A DNA stretch of 64,000 bases from Rhabditophanes sp. KR3021 (Eukaryota > Nematoda > Chromadorea > Rhabditida > Alloionematidae), in contig CAUJLY010000003.1 in NCBI GenBank assembly GCA_963281155.1, positions 6,944,001 through 7,008,000 on the forward strand, read 5' to 3'. Made by a program: the position numbers and the translations under genes. The notes below the pieces were generated by a model, which saw only the letters and a list, made by a program, of their open reading frames with translations, had not been told where the DNA came from and did no database searches. Below are positions 36,601 through 47,093 of the stretch, one piece after another (the first letter of the stretch is position 1; each line of letters starts with the position of its first letter).

Positions 36601-39438
36601 TTCTTAGGTTGCCACGGTCCAAGCTTATTGTTTGACAGCAAACTAAATCAAAGACAAACAATTAATCTATTATTAATGACACTTCAAAACTCTTTTTAAT
36701 TAAATCTCTGTCCCCTAACATACAAATTAAATGGTTCAACAGCCAATATTACTTTATTAGAACATCCAAACGCAATCAAAAGCACGAGGACTTTTAATAG
36801 GCATCGATGCATCTTTAAATACTAAAATAACTTCTTTTTATGTTAAATTCAAAAAAAGATTCCGGAGAATAAAAGGCAGAAACAATAAATAAGTTTGGGC
36901 CAAAGCTGTTTAAAAAAGAAAAATTGCGCAAATATTTCAAGGATTTAAAAGAACAAAAGAACTTGTATTGTTGTTTGTATGATTGTTTAAGTAAAATTTT
37001 ATAATAAAAGTCTTAAGAGAATTGAGGGCAAGCTTATCAAGGAAAAGGCAAATCACAGTCTTTTGGATTTAGTAATCTTTTCGAACTGTCTTCTTTAGAA
37101 TTAATAATCATAATATGATTAATAATAAGATCAATTCTTTCCTGATGTCTTAATGATGATAATTAAAAGGACATATTTTATATGCAAATCATAATGTTTA
37201 ACCAGATTATTATGTAATCCTTTTGTCATACAAAGAAGAAGGTATCAAGGGTGGCAGGGTTAAATAAATGGATTTGACAACAACTTTGAGTCAACTTCAC
37301 TCCGCCCCATCTAAAGTTAATTTGAATTTTGTGATTGATGATGGTTCATACATAAAATGATGGGTATGATATTTAGTTGGATGGTGTGAGTTACTAAAAC
37401 AATGATTAATAGTCCATAAACAGCTTTGTTAGATTTTGTTAAGGAAGGAGATGTATAAGTGGCAGGTTGGATTATTAATGGCATATTGACTTTACTTATG
37501 TGGATGATGACTTTGAACAAGGAGTAAGATTAATTGTAGCACCTTTTGAATTTTTACCACTTTACATGGGTAATAGTTTTAATATACAAAGCTTTGGGGC
37601 ACATTTATAGATTTACATCAGATATATTGATACATTACCTGTAGCTATTGTAATTTCGGGGAGACATGTCATTATTTTGGTAAATAGTTAATGGTTCAAA
37701 TTTAGGACATGGCAAGCCTGTGTAACAAGGTTTTTTGTAAGTTGGTCTGGATCCTTCGCATTCAGTTTCATCTACGACATTACCTTCTTGCTTACACTGA
37801 ACATTCCTAGTACGGATTCCGTTTTCACACGTCACGCTACAAGTAGACCAATCTCCCAGCGAATACCTCGCACACTCCTGCAAATTACAAGCCTTCTCCT
37901 CAACTGGACGTTTAGACTGCCAGCAATAATTATCAGTAACTTGGCGATTAGTTACTTCCATCTCACCACTTTCTCTTTTGAGCCGAAACATCTGTGGGAT
38001 GAGGGGAGTGAGGGTTTCATTATGAGATTCAACACAAAAGATTTGCCTCGTTTTGGTGCCACCACCGCACTTGCTACTACATTCATTCCAACTTCCTGTA
38101 ATCCATCTAAATAACAATTCAAACTTCTGTTAAAATAAAAGTTAATCACACTACACACAGAAGAAAAGTTAAAAGCAGACAAAAAATGAAACAAAAGCCA
38201 CAGCAAAAAATCACGGCACACGTATACCATTTCCCATGGACTATAATACGAGTACCTGCAACTAAAATCAACTCCATTAATAGACTTAATCGACACCAAA
38301 TAAACAAGTTTAAATTTGACCACCAACTCACCCAAAATCATCACTTTTCTCATGAAGTCTAACGAAAACAACATCTTCTGAACTTGGCTCCAAACAACCA
38401 ATTAACGCACAATTAGAAGAAATTATGAAAAATATTAAAAATGGCACCATTTTCTTTTCAACTATACTATGAATGGGAAAGAAGTTACCAGTTTATTGTT
38501 GTTGTGTGATAAATGAGTAGTTTTGCAACTTTTTACATAAAGCTATTTATATTATGATGTCTCGTCTTCTTATCTCTTTTAAACAATCATAATCTTTTTG
38601 ATGGGTAACATTTTTGGGCATACTTACTTGGCTGGGCAGACGATGTATTCACATTTTTCGACTATCGGCAAAGGTTTGACGAGATTAGCACAAAAGCGAT
38701 CTGGAACTGGTTTGTCTGTGTTTGTATTTACGCACACTGAAACAGACACACGATACCTTTCAGGCCCGCAACTTTTGTCACAACCACTGAATTGGGTCTT
38801 GTTGGAGTAAGCAAATGGAGTTGGTGGTTGGCAATTGTTAGGAAAGATGGAACATTTGCCACATGCATCTACTTTTGCCGTGGAGCCTATTATGTTGTCA
38901 CAACCTACTGCATTGCATTTTCCTTCGAGACAAATGCCTACTTCATTTGAATTGAATTGGCATTGACTTGCATCTGGACGAGACGAATTAAGGTCGTGGA
39001 TTGAGCCGTTTAGGATGTTGTAGCATTGGATGTTGCAGGAGTTTGATTGTTTGTAGTGAGTTAGTTGGTATTTGCCGATTATTTGGTTTTCAAATTGACA
39101 ACCTTCTATTTCATGCAATTGGGAGGTTGATCGACAGTTGGTGCCTTTGTTGGAGTTGGGGCAGAGACGGGTTCTTTTGGAATGGCCTGAACAATGGATG
39201 TCTAGACATCTGCGAAGTTGGTATTGCAAGGATGGTCCGCACTAAATTAATTAATAATCATTTCAATTTATAAAGTTACATCATCTTCACAACCACTCCA
39301 ATCGGACCATTGCGCCCACCCATGATAAAGCGATGTTATCTGGACCTCCTCTTCCTCTACAAAAGAATCCTCAAAAAGAGTGCCGGTCCTAGATCTCCAA
39401 ATTAGCCCAACCAAAATAACTACCCCAAAAAGCTTCAT
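33616..39438 (-). CDS. ADAMTS-like (punctin/MADD-4-type) extracellular protein, long form
   Basis: Secreted matrix protein without a protease domain. Exons on minus: 39438-39280, 39241-38628, 38106-37639, 36642-35513, 35468-35181, 34432-34127, 33957-33884, 33843-33616; all phases agree, total 1088 residues. Order: signal peptide (MKLFGVVILVGLIW), TSP1 (WAQWSDWSGC), ADAMTS cysteine-rich/spacer (CNAVGCDNIIGSTAKVDACGKC in two parts: CNAVGCDNIIG, STAKVDACGKC), TSP1s (WITGSWNECSSKCGGG, GDWSTCSVTCENG, DPWSPCSTSCGPG, GPWSECSHHCGKG, EKWTDCSSSCGAG), an Ig domain (LKIKCPV ... ADAGVYACIAN), then three TSP1s (GEWSGCSQGTCGGG, SDWSECAQSRC, SQWGGCSRKCGED). This TSP1/Cys-rich/TSP1/Ig/TSP1 order matches punctins (ADAMTSL1/3, C. 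elegans MADD-4); there is no Kunitz domain as in papilin and no PLAC domain. Two further first exons lie inside introns 2 and 3. Confidence 0.88.
34433..35180 (+). pseudogene. Decayed plus-strand coding remnant inside a punctin intron
   Basis: The 748-bp intron carries plus-strand sequence with coding texture broken by stops and frame changes: from about 34520 KWLNKCVRADHRRN and VVYGLDSIKKKNGDRVDV, then ELGMLLDDKKDSIKKVIW, then ENIESILVGALPPQLTN-like sequence and near 35005 NMFPEMDHAVVDLI. The last resembles the helix pattern of CUE ubiquitin-binding domains (MFP plus a hydrophobic VIDLI end). No intact frame survives. It may be an old retrocopy or mobile-element gene; I cannot name it. Confidence 0.4.
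36724..36812 (-). CDS. Alternative first exon C of the punctin-like gene (own signal peptide)
   Basis: ATG at 36812 opens MHRCLLKVLVLLIAFGCSN followed by KVILAVEPFN, a good signal peptide, and ends AATTT|GTATGT in phase 2, 81 bp before the acceptor of exon 36642, which requires phase 2. The join reads ...EPFN-FLLSNNKLGPW. It would give a 704-residue secreted form with three TSP1 repeats, the Ig domain and the last three TSP1 repeats, lacking the ADAMTS-like N-terminus. C. elegans madd-4 also makes a short form from an internal promoter. Too short to stand out as a frame on its own. Confidence 0.7.
38332..38450 (-). CDS. Alternative first exon B of the punctin-like gene (own signal peptide)
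   Basis: ATG at 38450 opens MVPFLIFFIISSNCALIG, a signal peptide, then CLEPSSEDVVFVRLHEKSDDFG, ending GATTTTGG|GTGAGT in phase 2. It can join the acceptor at 38106 (ATTTAG|ATGG), which also receives exon 2 of the long form in phase 2, giving ...SDDFG-WITGSWNEC. The product would be 870 residues, starting directly at the second TSP1 repeat. The sequence between 38628 and 38450 would serve as its promoter. Confidence 0.65.
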
Positions 39439-40490
39439 AAATCAATGCAATTATTGGAGATAAAACAGAAGTTGGTGTTTTAAAAGACTTGAGTATTAGT
39501 TTTCTCCAATCTATAACAATTTAGTTTGAAAAAAGAAAGTGGACTCTAGAGATTTGGTATCTCAGTCAAAGGAAAACGTTCGTAGTGGTATTTGGTAAAA
39601 AATATTTTAATAACTTTGAATATAGTTTAGGAAACGTCAATTAACCTTTTTGAGATGATAAATGGGTTGTAAGAAGTAAAGAGAACAAGTTTGCCTTTTC
39701 AAGGAATATATGTGAGAAAAGAGATTTGGTGTGTTTAAACTACAAATAGGATAAACAAAGAATAGATTTACTTTTTTAGGCAACTAAAATTATTATTAGT
39801 CCTTTATTGGTGCCAAATTAAATTACTTCCCAACTCAATTGAACTAACCCTTACTATTTTAAATTGAGTCACAAAAATAGCCACGAATAAGGGAATAAAA
39901 TGAATAAGTCCAATAGTGAAAAAGGTTCACAAGTTAATTAACCAAAAATGGCCATACACGTACTAACGTCCATTTATCAAACCATCTATCTCTCTCCCCT
40001 TAAACTACACTTAAATGTCAAACAAAAGAAAAGCCATTTTTTGAAAGCAACAAGTACAATCTTACAAACTCAAGAGCCTCAATCTTTCATACCAAAGATA
40101 AAGTTTTTTTATTTATTATGAAAGTCTTAAACAAGTGTACAAAATATTAAAAAGGGTTTAAAAGTAAAATTGGTATGAAAATATATATATAAATATTTGT
40201 AAAAGTATTGTTAAAGTCTCTATGGGCAAAATGATACATATTTTTGGAAAGCTTGATATTTGTGACTTTTTTAAGCTCATCTCCTTTGTAAGGGGATTGT
40301 TTTGGTGGCATATAATTTACATTTTTATTCAATTTCCACCAAAATGGAACAGACTAAGGAAGAAGTTAAAGAAAATTAGTTTAATTCATTGTTGTAACCT
40401 TTTTGATTGTTGTCTGTAACAATATGATATTTGTGTGATGTTTATTTACTTTCCAAAAATACTGCCACCCAATACCAAGTCGGGAATGTT
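39439..40490. other. Intergenic between divergent punctin-like gene and legumain
   Basis: AT-rich. The promoter of the long punctin form should lie just above 39438. No coding sequence recognised. Confidence 0.5.
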
Positions 40491-40498
40491 ATCAATCA

Positions 40499-40718
40499 TG
40501 ATAAGTCGAAAAATAAATACTTAACATTGATAACATAATTGGGTGATGTAATTGGTAGTGGTGTTTACATATCAATTACTGATGATATCTGTTTGTTTTA
40601 CTACATTAACTTGTCAGCTAAATCGAATTACCTGGTAAATTGATGCCACAATATTTGTTTAATCCAATTATATGAGGCCCATTCTTGAATAATAATAAGA
40701 TAAGGTTTGCTATATAAG
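40499..40718 (+). promoter_or_regulatory. Legumain promoter: GATA sites and TATA box
   Basis: TATATAAG at 40711-40718 lies 62 bases before the legumain ATG, a suitable TATA box with a short leader. WGATAR-type motifs are found at 40499-40505 (TGATAAG), 40528-40533 (TGATAA) and 40698-40703 (AGATAA). In nematodes such GATA sites near genes for digestive proteases are bound by intestinal GATA factors. Gut expression is an inference from this pattern. Confidence 0.45.
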
Positions 40719-40779
40719 GAATTTGAGAAATGAAGAAAAGCAAGTCATTTAATTATTTGATATTAACTTTACTTACAAG

Positions 40780-42125
40780 ATGCAATTTTTCGGAACTATC
40801 TTTTCTTTATTGGCATTTGCTGCCCTTTCATTCGGTCGAACTGAAACCAACAATTCCAACATCAAAGTCCTCCTGATTGCCGGTTCTTCTGGGTGGGGAA
40901 ATTACAGACATCAAGCCGACATCAGTCATGCTTATCAAGTCCTCCGCAAAAGAAATATTCCTGCTGGAAACATCGTCACAATGATGTATGACGACATTGC
41001 CACAAATCCTCAAAATCCTTTCCAGGGGAAGATCTTCAACCATCCTAGTTTGAAGGATGATGTTTATGGCGGGGTACAAATTGATTACAAAGGAAATGAC
41101 ATTACTGAGAAGAATTTTTTGTGTGCTATGTCTGGTGATAAGGAATGTGTGAAAGGCGTCGGTACCGGGAGAGTCCTCGAATCTGGCCATGATGACGACG
41201 TCTTTGTTTACTATGCTGATCATGGAGGTGATTCGATGTAAGTTTCTAATTAATGGATAAATAATCAAACTAATATCTTAGTCTCGGACTACCAACCGGA
41301 GAAGTCATCCACAGACAAAAACTAATCGCAACTCTTAAACACATGCACGCAAACAACAGATACAAAAAACTAGTCCTCTACATCGAAGCTTGTGAATCCG
41401 GAAGTATGAGTGTTGGCTTACCAAACGACATTAACATCTTTGTGGCCACAGCCTCCAACGCTGAAGAAAGTTCATGGGCAACTTATTGTGATAATAAATC
41501 CGGCTTACCTTGCTTAGGAGATGAATTCAGTGTCAATTGGATCGAGGATTCATGTGCTCATACTTGCAAAGATTATACCATTGATCAACAGGTTAGCACA
41601 GTAAAGAAAGAGACGAAGAAAAGTCACGTATCTGAGTTTGGATGTATGGATATTGGTAGCCAAAGAATCAGTGATTTTGAAGGAGAATCCAAAAAAGAAG
41701 GTGAAATTGAAAGAACACCCGTATTTGATACAGCTGATTATATTTCCGTTGAATCTACTGATGCTGAAATGTATTATGCAACCAAACAAATGAAGATTGC
41801 CACTTCTATGAAAGAAAGATTTATGCACTTGACTAGTGTTGTCAACCTCAACAATCAAAAGAAAATTAACAGCCAAGTCGTTGAGGGAGTCCTAGCCAAT
41901 TTACATTTAACCAAGGGTGATGTTCAAAATCTGATGCCACCAATGTATTCAAATGAATCAGACACCTGTCACAGCCTTGTAATGTCAAAGATTGGCGAGT
42001 GTTGCGACGGGTTGGGTAACAATGCTTACTTGATGAGATCATCAAAGACATTCTATGCTATCTGTACCACTCAAATTGGAACCTCTCAAATTATGAAGGC
42101 AATCGAAATGGTTTGCAAACATTAA
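40780..42125 (+). CDS. Legumain (asparaginyl endopeptidase, family C13)
   Basis: Lysosomal or secreted cysteine protease cutting after Asn. Exons 40780-41237 and 41282-42125 with a 44-bp intron (TCGAT|GTAAGT ... ATCTTAG|T, phase 2) give 433 residues. Signal peptide MQFFGTIFSLLAFAALSFG; then VLLIAGSSGWGNYRHQADISHAYQ (read as VLLIAGSSGWGNYRHQAD and ISHAYQ), MMYDDIA, DYKGNDIT. Catalytic His148 is in YYADHGG and Cys190 in IEACESGSM. After the His the family's HGxxG reads HGGDS, with Ser for the last Gly. The VNWIEDS segment of the specificity pocket is present, and a C-terminal prodomain with paired cysteines (CHSLVMSKIGECC, ICTTQIG, VCKH) follows, so it appears to be a full proenzyme. The 3' end is tail to tail with the thioesterase. 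Confidence 0.96.
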
Positions 42126-42206
42126 ACCTGATTATCCACATTAACTTATTAACAACACAAACTTATTGATAACAAGAATTATAATAACTAATTTATTTAA
42201 TAACAA

Positions 42207-42212
42207 AATAAA
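42207..42212 (+). other. Poly(A) signal of legumain
   Basis: AATAAA 82 bases after the legumain stop. It lies just 13 bases from the stop codon of the convergent thioesterase gene, so the two transcripts probably overlap at their 3' ends. Confidence 0.6.
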
Positions 42213-42224
42213 AGTACCATGTAT

Positions 42225-42646
42225 TTATTCTAAATCATACATTTTCTTCGGGCCATTGACGTTGGGAAAGACTTAGTATGCAAGGCAGTAACAACAAGAG
42301 TATTGGCGTTGGTTTTGTTGTAGACTTCTCTTCTGATGGTGTCTCCGACTTTGGCTGGAGCCAGGAAACTGAGATGCAAGTCTACAGAAACTCCCATGTG
42401 TTGAGTAGAATGAGCAAGGTATGCGTAGGAGGTGAGGTGTAAATTAAGGTGGTTGTGCAGCCTCCATGGGAACTCATGTGTCCTTGAGTAAGGTCTACTT
42501 CTTCGGCTAAGACGATTCTTGACTAAAAATGATTTACTTATGGTTATGAAGTCAAAACTTACGTCAAACAAGCATTTATGAAAGTTAGTTGCATTTGGTG
42601 GATGTCTGATAAATGTTTCAACCAATTTAAAGTACTTGCCAGCCAT
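42225..42646 (-). pseudogene. Acyl-CoA thioesterase (ACOT13-like hotdog), frameshifted
   Basis: Family: small hotdog-fold thioesterases that hydrolyse medium/long-chain acyl-CoA. On minus, exon 1 reads MAGKYFKLVETFIRHPP...FHKCLFD, with donor GAC|GTAAGT and acceptor TTTTTAG|TCA. The next exon carries RIVLAEEVDLTQGHMSSHGG, with the HGG of the active-site helix, but in one frame. TSYAYLAHSTQHMGVSVDLH and FLAPAKVGDTI continue in a second frame, and NVNGPKKMYDLE with stop TAA (42225-42227) in a third. At least two single-base shifts are thus needed, near 42450 and 42260. The rest of the fold is well preserved, so it is either a young pseudogene or has sequence errors. Confidence 0.7.
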
Positions 42647-43429
42647 CTTCTTTAGAATAGGAATATGAAGGTATGGAAAAGTATGAAGCTTCGCTTGTTT
42701 TATATTCCTTTGATATACACATATTACAAATAAAGTATTAAAACTAAACAGGCTCAAACATTAAATATTATCTTGAGCATTCATTTAATTTTAAGCGATG
42801 ATGAGATTAAATGTTATTTAAAAAACACACTCATTTCATTAAAATGACCCCTCTTACTAAATAGTTTAGATGTGGTCAATAGGAAGTTAAGAAGGTGAAG
42901 TCGTGTTTAATCACAAAGCAATCTTTCCCATTCAGCAGGATTTAAACCTGCATGTTTGTTGTATAGTTTGGATTATTTGTGTAAATTTATTTATTAAAAT
43001 TTAATTATATCTAAATTATCTTTTACTACTTTCATGTATTATGCTTTGATTTTGGTAACAAAATCAGTCTTAATTTACTTGTTTAAATAAAAGTTTGCCT
43101 TATTTGTCTTGTTTCTTTTGACTCACTTTTAGTGGTTAGTCATTTATGTAATACAGTCACAGTTTAATAACAAAAATCATGCCTTACAATTAAATTCCTC
43201 TAATCACCGTAATTTCTTTATTATACATCCCAACAAAAAACGATTTCACCTTTTTATTAAACAAACACTCAAAAATGACACAAAAAGTATGAGAATAATT
43301 TAAGCGAAAATAATATATTTATATAGAATTATACCTTTTCGACATCTTAAGCAAAATGGCAAACATATATGTCCTTAAAACTAATCTAATTTAATTACTC
43401 CATAATGGGGGTGCAATTGAAGATAATAA
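42647..43429. other. Intergenic, 0.8 kb
   Basis: Between two minus-strand genes. A tRNA-like hairpin near 42940 was considered and rejected. No coding sequence. Confidence 0.5.
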
Positions 43430-44571
43430 TTAGAAGTTAATTGTCTTTTTGATGGCATCAAAGACTCTCCATTTTGAAGGGATGTAGAAAGTTTCGAAGA
43501 CATGTGGGAAAGGCGTATCATATCCGCAGACACGTTCAATAGGAGCTTCTAGGTTTAAGAAACATTCTTTTTGAATTGATGACGCGATTTCAGCACCGAA
43601 TCCAGATGTTATTGGAGCTTCGTGTGAGACAATCAAACGGCCTGTTTTTGAGACTGAATTGGCCACACTTTCAAGGTCCCATGGCAAGATTGATTGCAAG
43701 TCGATGACTTCGCAACTGATTCCTAATTCTTTTTCAGCCATTTCAGCAGCCTCTCTAATAACATGCACTTGAGTTCCCCACCCAACCAACGTTATATCCT
43801 TGCCCTCTTTGATGATCTCAGCTTTTTCTAGTGGTAAAAGATAATCTCCTACAGGAACTTCTTCGACGGCACTACGATACAAGATCTTTGGTTCAAAGAA
43901 AACACATGGATTGGGGTCTTCGATGCATGCTCTCAATAGTCCCTTAGCTTGAATCGGCCCACGTGGAATGACAACTTTCAAGCCAGGAGTATGGGAAAAG
44001 TAAGCTTCAGGCGATTGAGAATGATAAAGTCCTCCGTGCCCAACGCATCCCCAAGTCGTTCTGATTGTCAACTTGCCGCATTCGAATTCACTGCCTGACC
44101 GATATCTGTATTTAGCCGCTTCATTTGTAATTTGATCGAAAGCGGGGAAGATATAGTCTCCGAATTGAATTTCGGCAATGACGGTTGCTCCTGCCACAGC
44201 TGCTCCAATCCCAAAACCAGCAATTCCTTGCTCGCATAAAGGAGTGTTGAAGACGCGGTCCGAACCGTATTTGTTTCTCAACTCATTTGTACATCTGAAA
44301 ACTCCTCCAAAACCAACATCTTCTCCGAAAATTAAAGCTGTCTTGTCCTTGTCAAGAGTTATGTCCATGGCACTGTTGATGGCAGTAAATAAATTCATCT
44401 TCGTAGTTTCGCCTGGATAAAAAGCAATTTAATTTGAGCGCATATTAACATACCTAAAGATGGATCAGCAACTGAAGGAATAAAATTGAAATGTGACGCA
44501 TGTCTAGAAGCAACAAATGGCTTCATTGCCCCTTGGACGCCATTGTTAGCAAGTCTTGTAAGAATAGTCAT
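43430..44571 (-). CDS. BCKDHB: Branched-chain 2-oxoacid dehydrogenase E1 beta subunit
   Basis: The beta subunit of the thiamine-diphosphate E1 of the mitochondrial BCKD complex, oxidatively decarboxylating the keto acids of Leu, Ile and Val. Exons 44571-44454 and 44412-43430 with a 41-bp intron (TTAG|GTATGT ... ATCCAG|GC, phase 1), 366 residues. The N-terminus [19 protein letters not shown] is an amphipathic mitochondrial presequence. The mature part is highly conserved: [107 protein letters not shown] and [14 protein letters not shown]1 beta of pyruvate dehydrogenase is excluded by FRCT and the KILYR segment. No anomalies. Confidence 0.97.
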
Positions 44572-44913
44572 GCTAAATAATCCCTAAGAAATAAATAAAG
44601 TACTTTAATTAGACGTAAATGAAGTCTCAAACGGAAAAAATAGGGCAAGGTTTTGAATAGCGTCTAGTCGATATAAAGGAGACACGAAGATGTTGCTAAA
44701 TTTAATTAAACTAATGGCTGGACGAAGTAATACATTTGTAAAATGAATTTTAAACAATTATGACTGTGTTTATGTAATTGACGCGTTCACTAATTTGAAT
44801 AAATTTAAATGTTTACAACAACATGTTTTTGATATGCTACATTTGGGTCCATTAAAATGAATTAATGAGACAGGCATGTAAAAAAACTAATAACGATTCT
44901 CAAGGGGTTAGAG
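44572..44913. other. Intergenic, 340 bp
   Basis: BCKDHB promoter side. The pseudogene on plus starts just after it. Nothing coding. Confidence 0.5.
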
Positions 44914-46394
44914 AAGAATTTTTTGAATGTCCTTCAATTGGCAATCGGTTTTTTCTTGATCAACTTTTGCACGTTTTTAAATAATTTCCTGGGAAAGGAT
45001 GCTGTGAAGATTTTGTGGAATGGATCTTTTGAACTAGGAAAGTATGTATTATGCAACTTTTGCGGCATCATCAATTTTGTCGCCTGCTTTGATTGGATTC
45101 GTTGGAGCTAAGAATGGAGTTTGGATGGGAGTTGGATTGGATACTATTTATTTTGGTTCGTTTTTGTATCATTATGGAATTAAACTGATTTTCGTTTAGG
45201 CTGGCATATTGTGGGCAGTACAAGGCAAGCTACTGAAAATCAATTACACGATGAGAACAGCCGGAAAACATTCATCTACGCTCTTTGGAATAGCTCAATC
45301 GGCGGTTATGTTTGCAGCAACCTTTGTCCTCATTATATTGATCATTTTTGGAAATGAAGAATCTTACACTCCCTTTCGCCTCCATATAGTTTATTCGATC
45401 TTTTGCACGATAACAATCGCCAGCGTCTTTATTTTTTTGTTGATGCGAATGACTTCAACCTCAATGTCTGTCAAGGCAGGAACGATCGCCGCAAACTGAA
45501 CAGTTGAAATTTTACTTGGAATCTTGAAAGTCTTATTCAACGCAAACTTTCTCAAACTAATTCCCGTCTTCCTTCATCTCGGAATATCAATGACAGTCTG
45601 GGCAAATGTAATTCCAGCTGCTTTCTCAGGATATATGTTACTAGGAAACTGAAGAAACTATCACATTGCCGGAGTTTGTATGGTTCAAGGGCTTCTCAAT
45701 TATTATCTTCAATCGGCTTGCTATATATGCAAAAAAGAAAAGTAAAAATGCAACGAGCAAACAAAGGATATGTCGGTGCAGATTGTAGCATTATTTCGTA
45801 CTTTCTGCACATCGTCTTTCTGCCACTAAAATCAAACACAAAAATGACCTACCAAGCTCCTTTTATTTCATTAACTGCGACAATTTATTTTCCATCGCTT
45901 TTACATGGAGTAGGAGATGTTGTTATGAAGACTCAATTAACTTTGCACCTAATGGATGTTTATCCTGAGAAAAGTGGAGAAGTCTTTGCTCTTTTTAATG
46001 CTTGTCAAACTGCAGGAAATGCGACTATTGCGATTTAAATGGTTATGTTAACTTAGATTATATTATGCTTTATGGAATCATCGGAACGATTATGGCTATA
46101 TCTGCCTTTCATCACCTCGAAAGAAGTTTCCCAACAATCTACAAGAAAGGAATGCCTCCTAAAGCAGTCAAATCTACTGTCCTAGGACACTTTATGAAGT
46201 CAAATCCAGATCATCCTATCAACCGTGGAGAAATTAGCATAGAAGACGAATTAAAGAACGATGTCGCGACATTAGATGAAATATCTGAACAATTTACAGA
46301 TAATGAGAGGATGTTGGGAAGAAAGAAAATGTTAGAACATGTATTTTACCTGCTGCCATCAATTGAAATTCCTTTTAATTTTTATATAGTATAA
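44914..46394 (+). pseudogene. UNC-93-like major facilitator protein, broken
   Basis: UNC-93 proteins are multi-pass MFS-like membrane proteins. Fragments follow the family order but in shifting frames: NVLQLAIGFFLINFCTF with FELGKY (from 44923); then after a shift near 45040 YYATFAASSILSPALIGFVG; a missing stretch; AGILWAVQGKLLKINY and more helices to IAAN, TGA (near 45499); KLIPVFLHLG ... MLLGN, TGA (near 45653); RNYHIAGVCMVQGLLNYYLQ; a shift; then GVGDVVMKTQLTLHLMDVYP and GEVFALFNACQTAGNAT; TAA; shift to NGYVNLDYIMLYGIIG and a charged tail to 46394. At least three frameshifts, two in-frame TGA and a short deletion make this a pseudogene. Short introns cannot repair it. The long charged tail is still open, so decay may be recent. 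Confidence 0.75.
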
Positions 46395-46616
46395 AACAAA
46401 ATGACATTGTAAACAAAAAAGAGTTGTTTGGTGCATAAAAATCTAACCCAGTCTATCTGGCTGTCTGAGGCAGTTAATAGCTGAACAAGTAGTGGAGTAC
46501 TTTATCATATTGCCGTATTTCTTCGGATATTACGGACGACATTTTTTGGGCAGCGGCGCCGGGGATACCGGTACTGCGATAAAATTAACAATTAATAATA
46601 CATAGACTTTATTAAA

Positions 46617-47093
46617 TCAAAAGCTTGTCTCACCCTTAAGTGATTCAAGTTGCCACAAAGCTAATTCGGCTTGTAACAAGTATTTATGGAGGACATCAAT
46701 TTTGGCATGCATTGCATTGACTTGTTTGGTTATGTCTGGAACTTTTCTGAGTTCACCAGTTAACTTGAGGTAAGAATCTGTGTTTTCGGTTAACATTTGG
46801 TTTAGATTACCAAGTCTGGTACTAGCTTGGTTGGAGGATCTACAAGCATCTAGATTGAGCTTTTTGAGCAGGATCAAGTATTGTTGGTACTTTTCAAGTA
46901 AATTTGCACCTTCTTCTGTCTTAACGTAGTTTTCAAGTTCTTTATTTGACATTCTAAATAGGCAATTAAATAACTTTAAATAAACAAAAAATTACTTTTC
47001 TATTTCAATCATAGGATCAGAAGGGGCAAAGACATTCAATTTAGCTGACAAATCACCAACCATAGAATTAATAGATCTAGTAAAATCTTCCAT
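46617..47093 (-). CDS. Small coiled-coil protein, unknown
   Basis: Exon 1 47093-46996 (MEDFTRSINSMVGDLSAKL) and exon 2 starting 46953, joined over a 42-bp intron (AGAAAA|GTAATT ... TATTTAG|A, phase 2). The protein is almost entirely helical with heptad-like spacing (KYQQYLILLKKL, VNAMHAKIDVLHKYLLQ, LALWQLESL). Read through, it stops at 46617 (KGETSF, 140 residues). A donor AAGG|GTGAGA at 46634/46633 and an acceptor TCGCAG at 46574 suggest a third exon; in the spliced phase it gives only VPVSPAPLPKKCRP, while the neighbouring frame (TGIPGAAAQKMSSVISEEI... to 46474) looks more like protein. The size and helix content resemble dynactin, BLOC-1 or BORC subunits, but I cannot assign one. It is divergent from RBM22. 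Confidence 0.6.

Noticed and set aside
33616..39438. Initial idea that the TSP1 gene is papilin
   Set aside because: There is no Kunitz domain, the Ig domain is followed by TSP1 repeats, and the order fits ADAMTSL/punctin better.
42930..42958. tRNA-like T-arm on minus (GCAGG-TTTAAAT-CCTGC) followed by an acceptor-like 7-mer
   Set aside because: No matching 5' acceptor, D-arm or anticodon arm upstream; the loop is not canonical. Probably chance.
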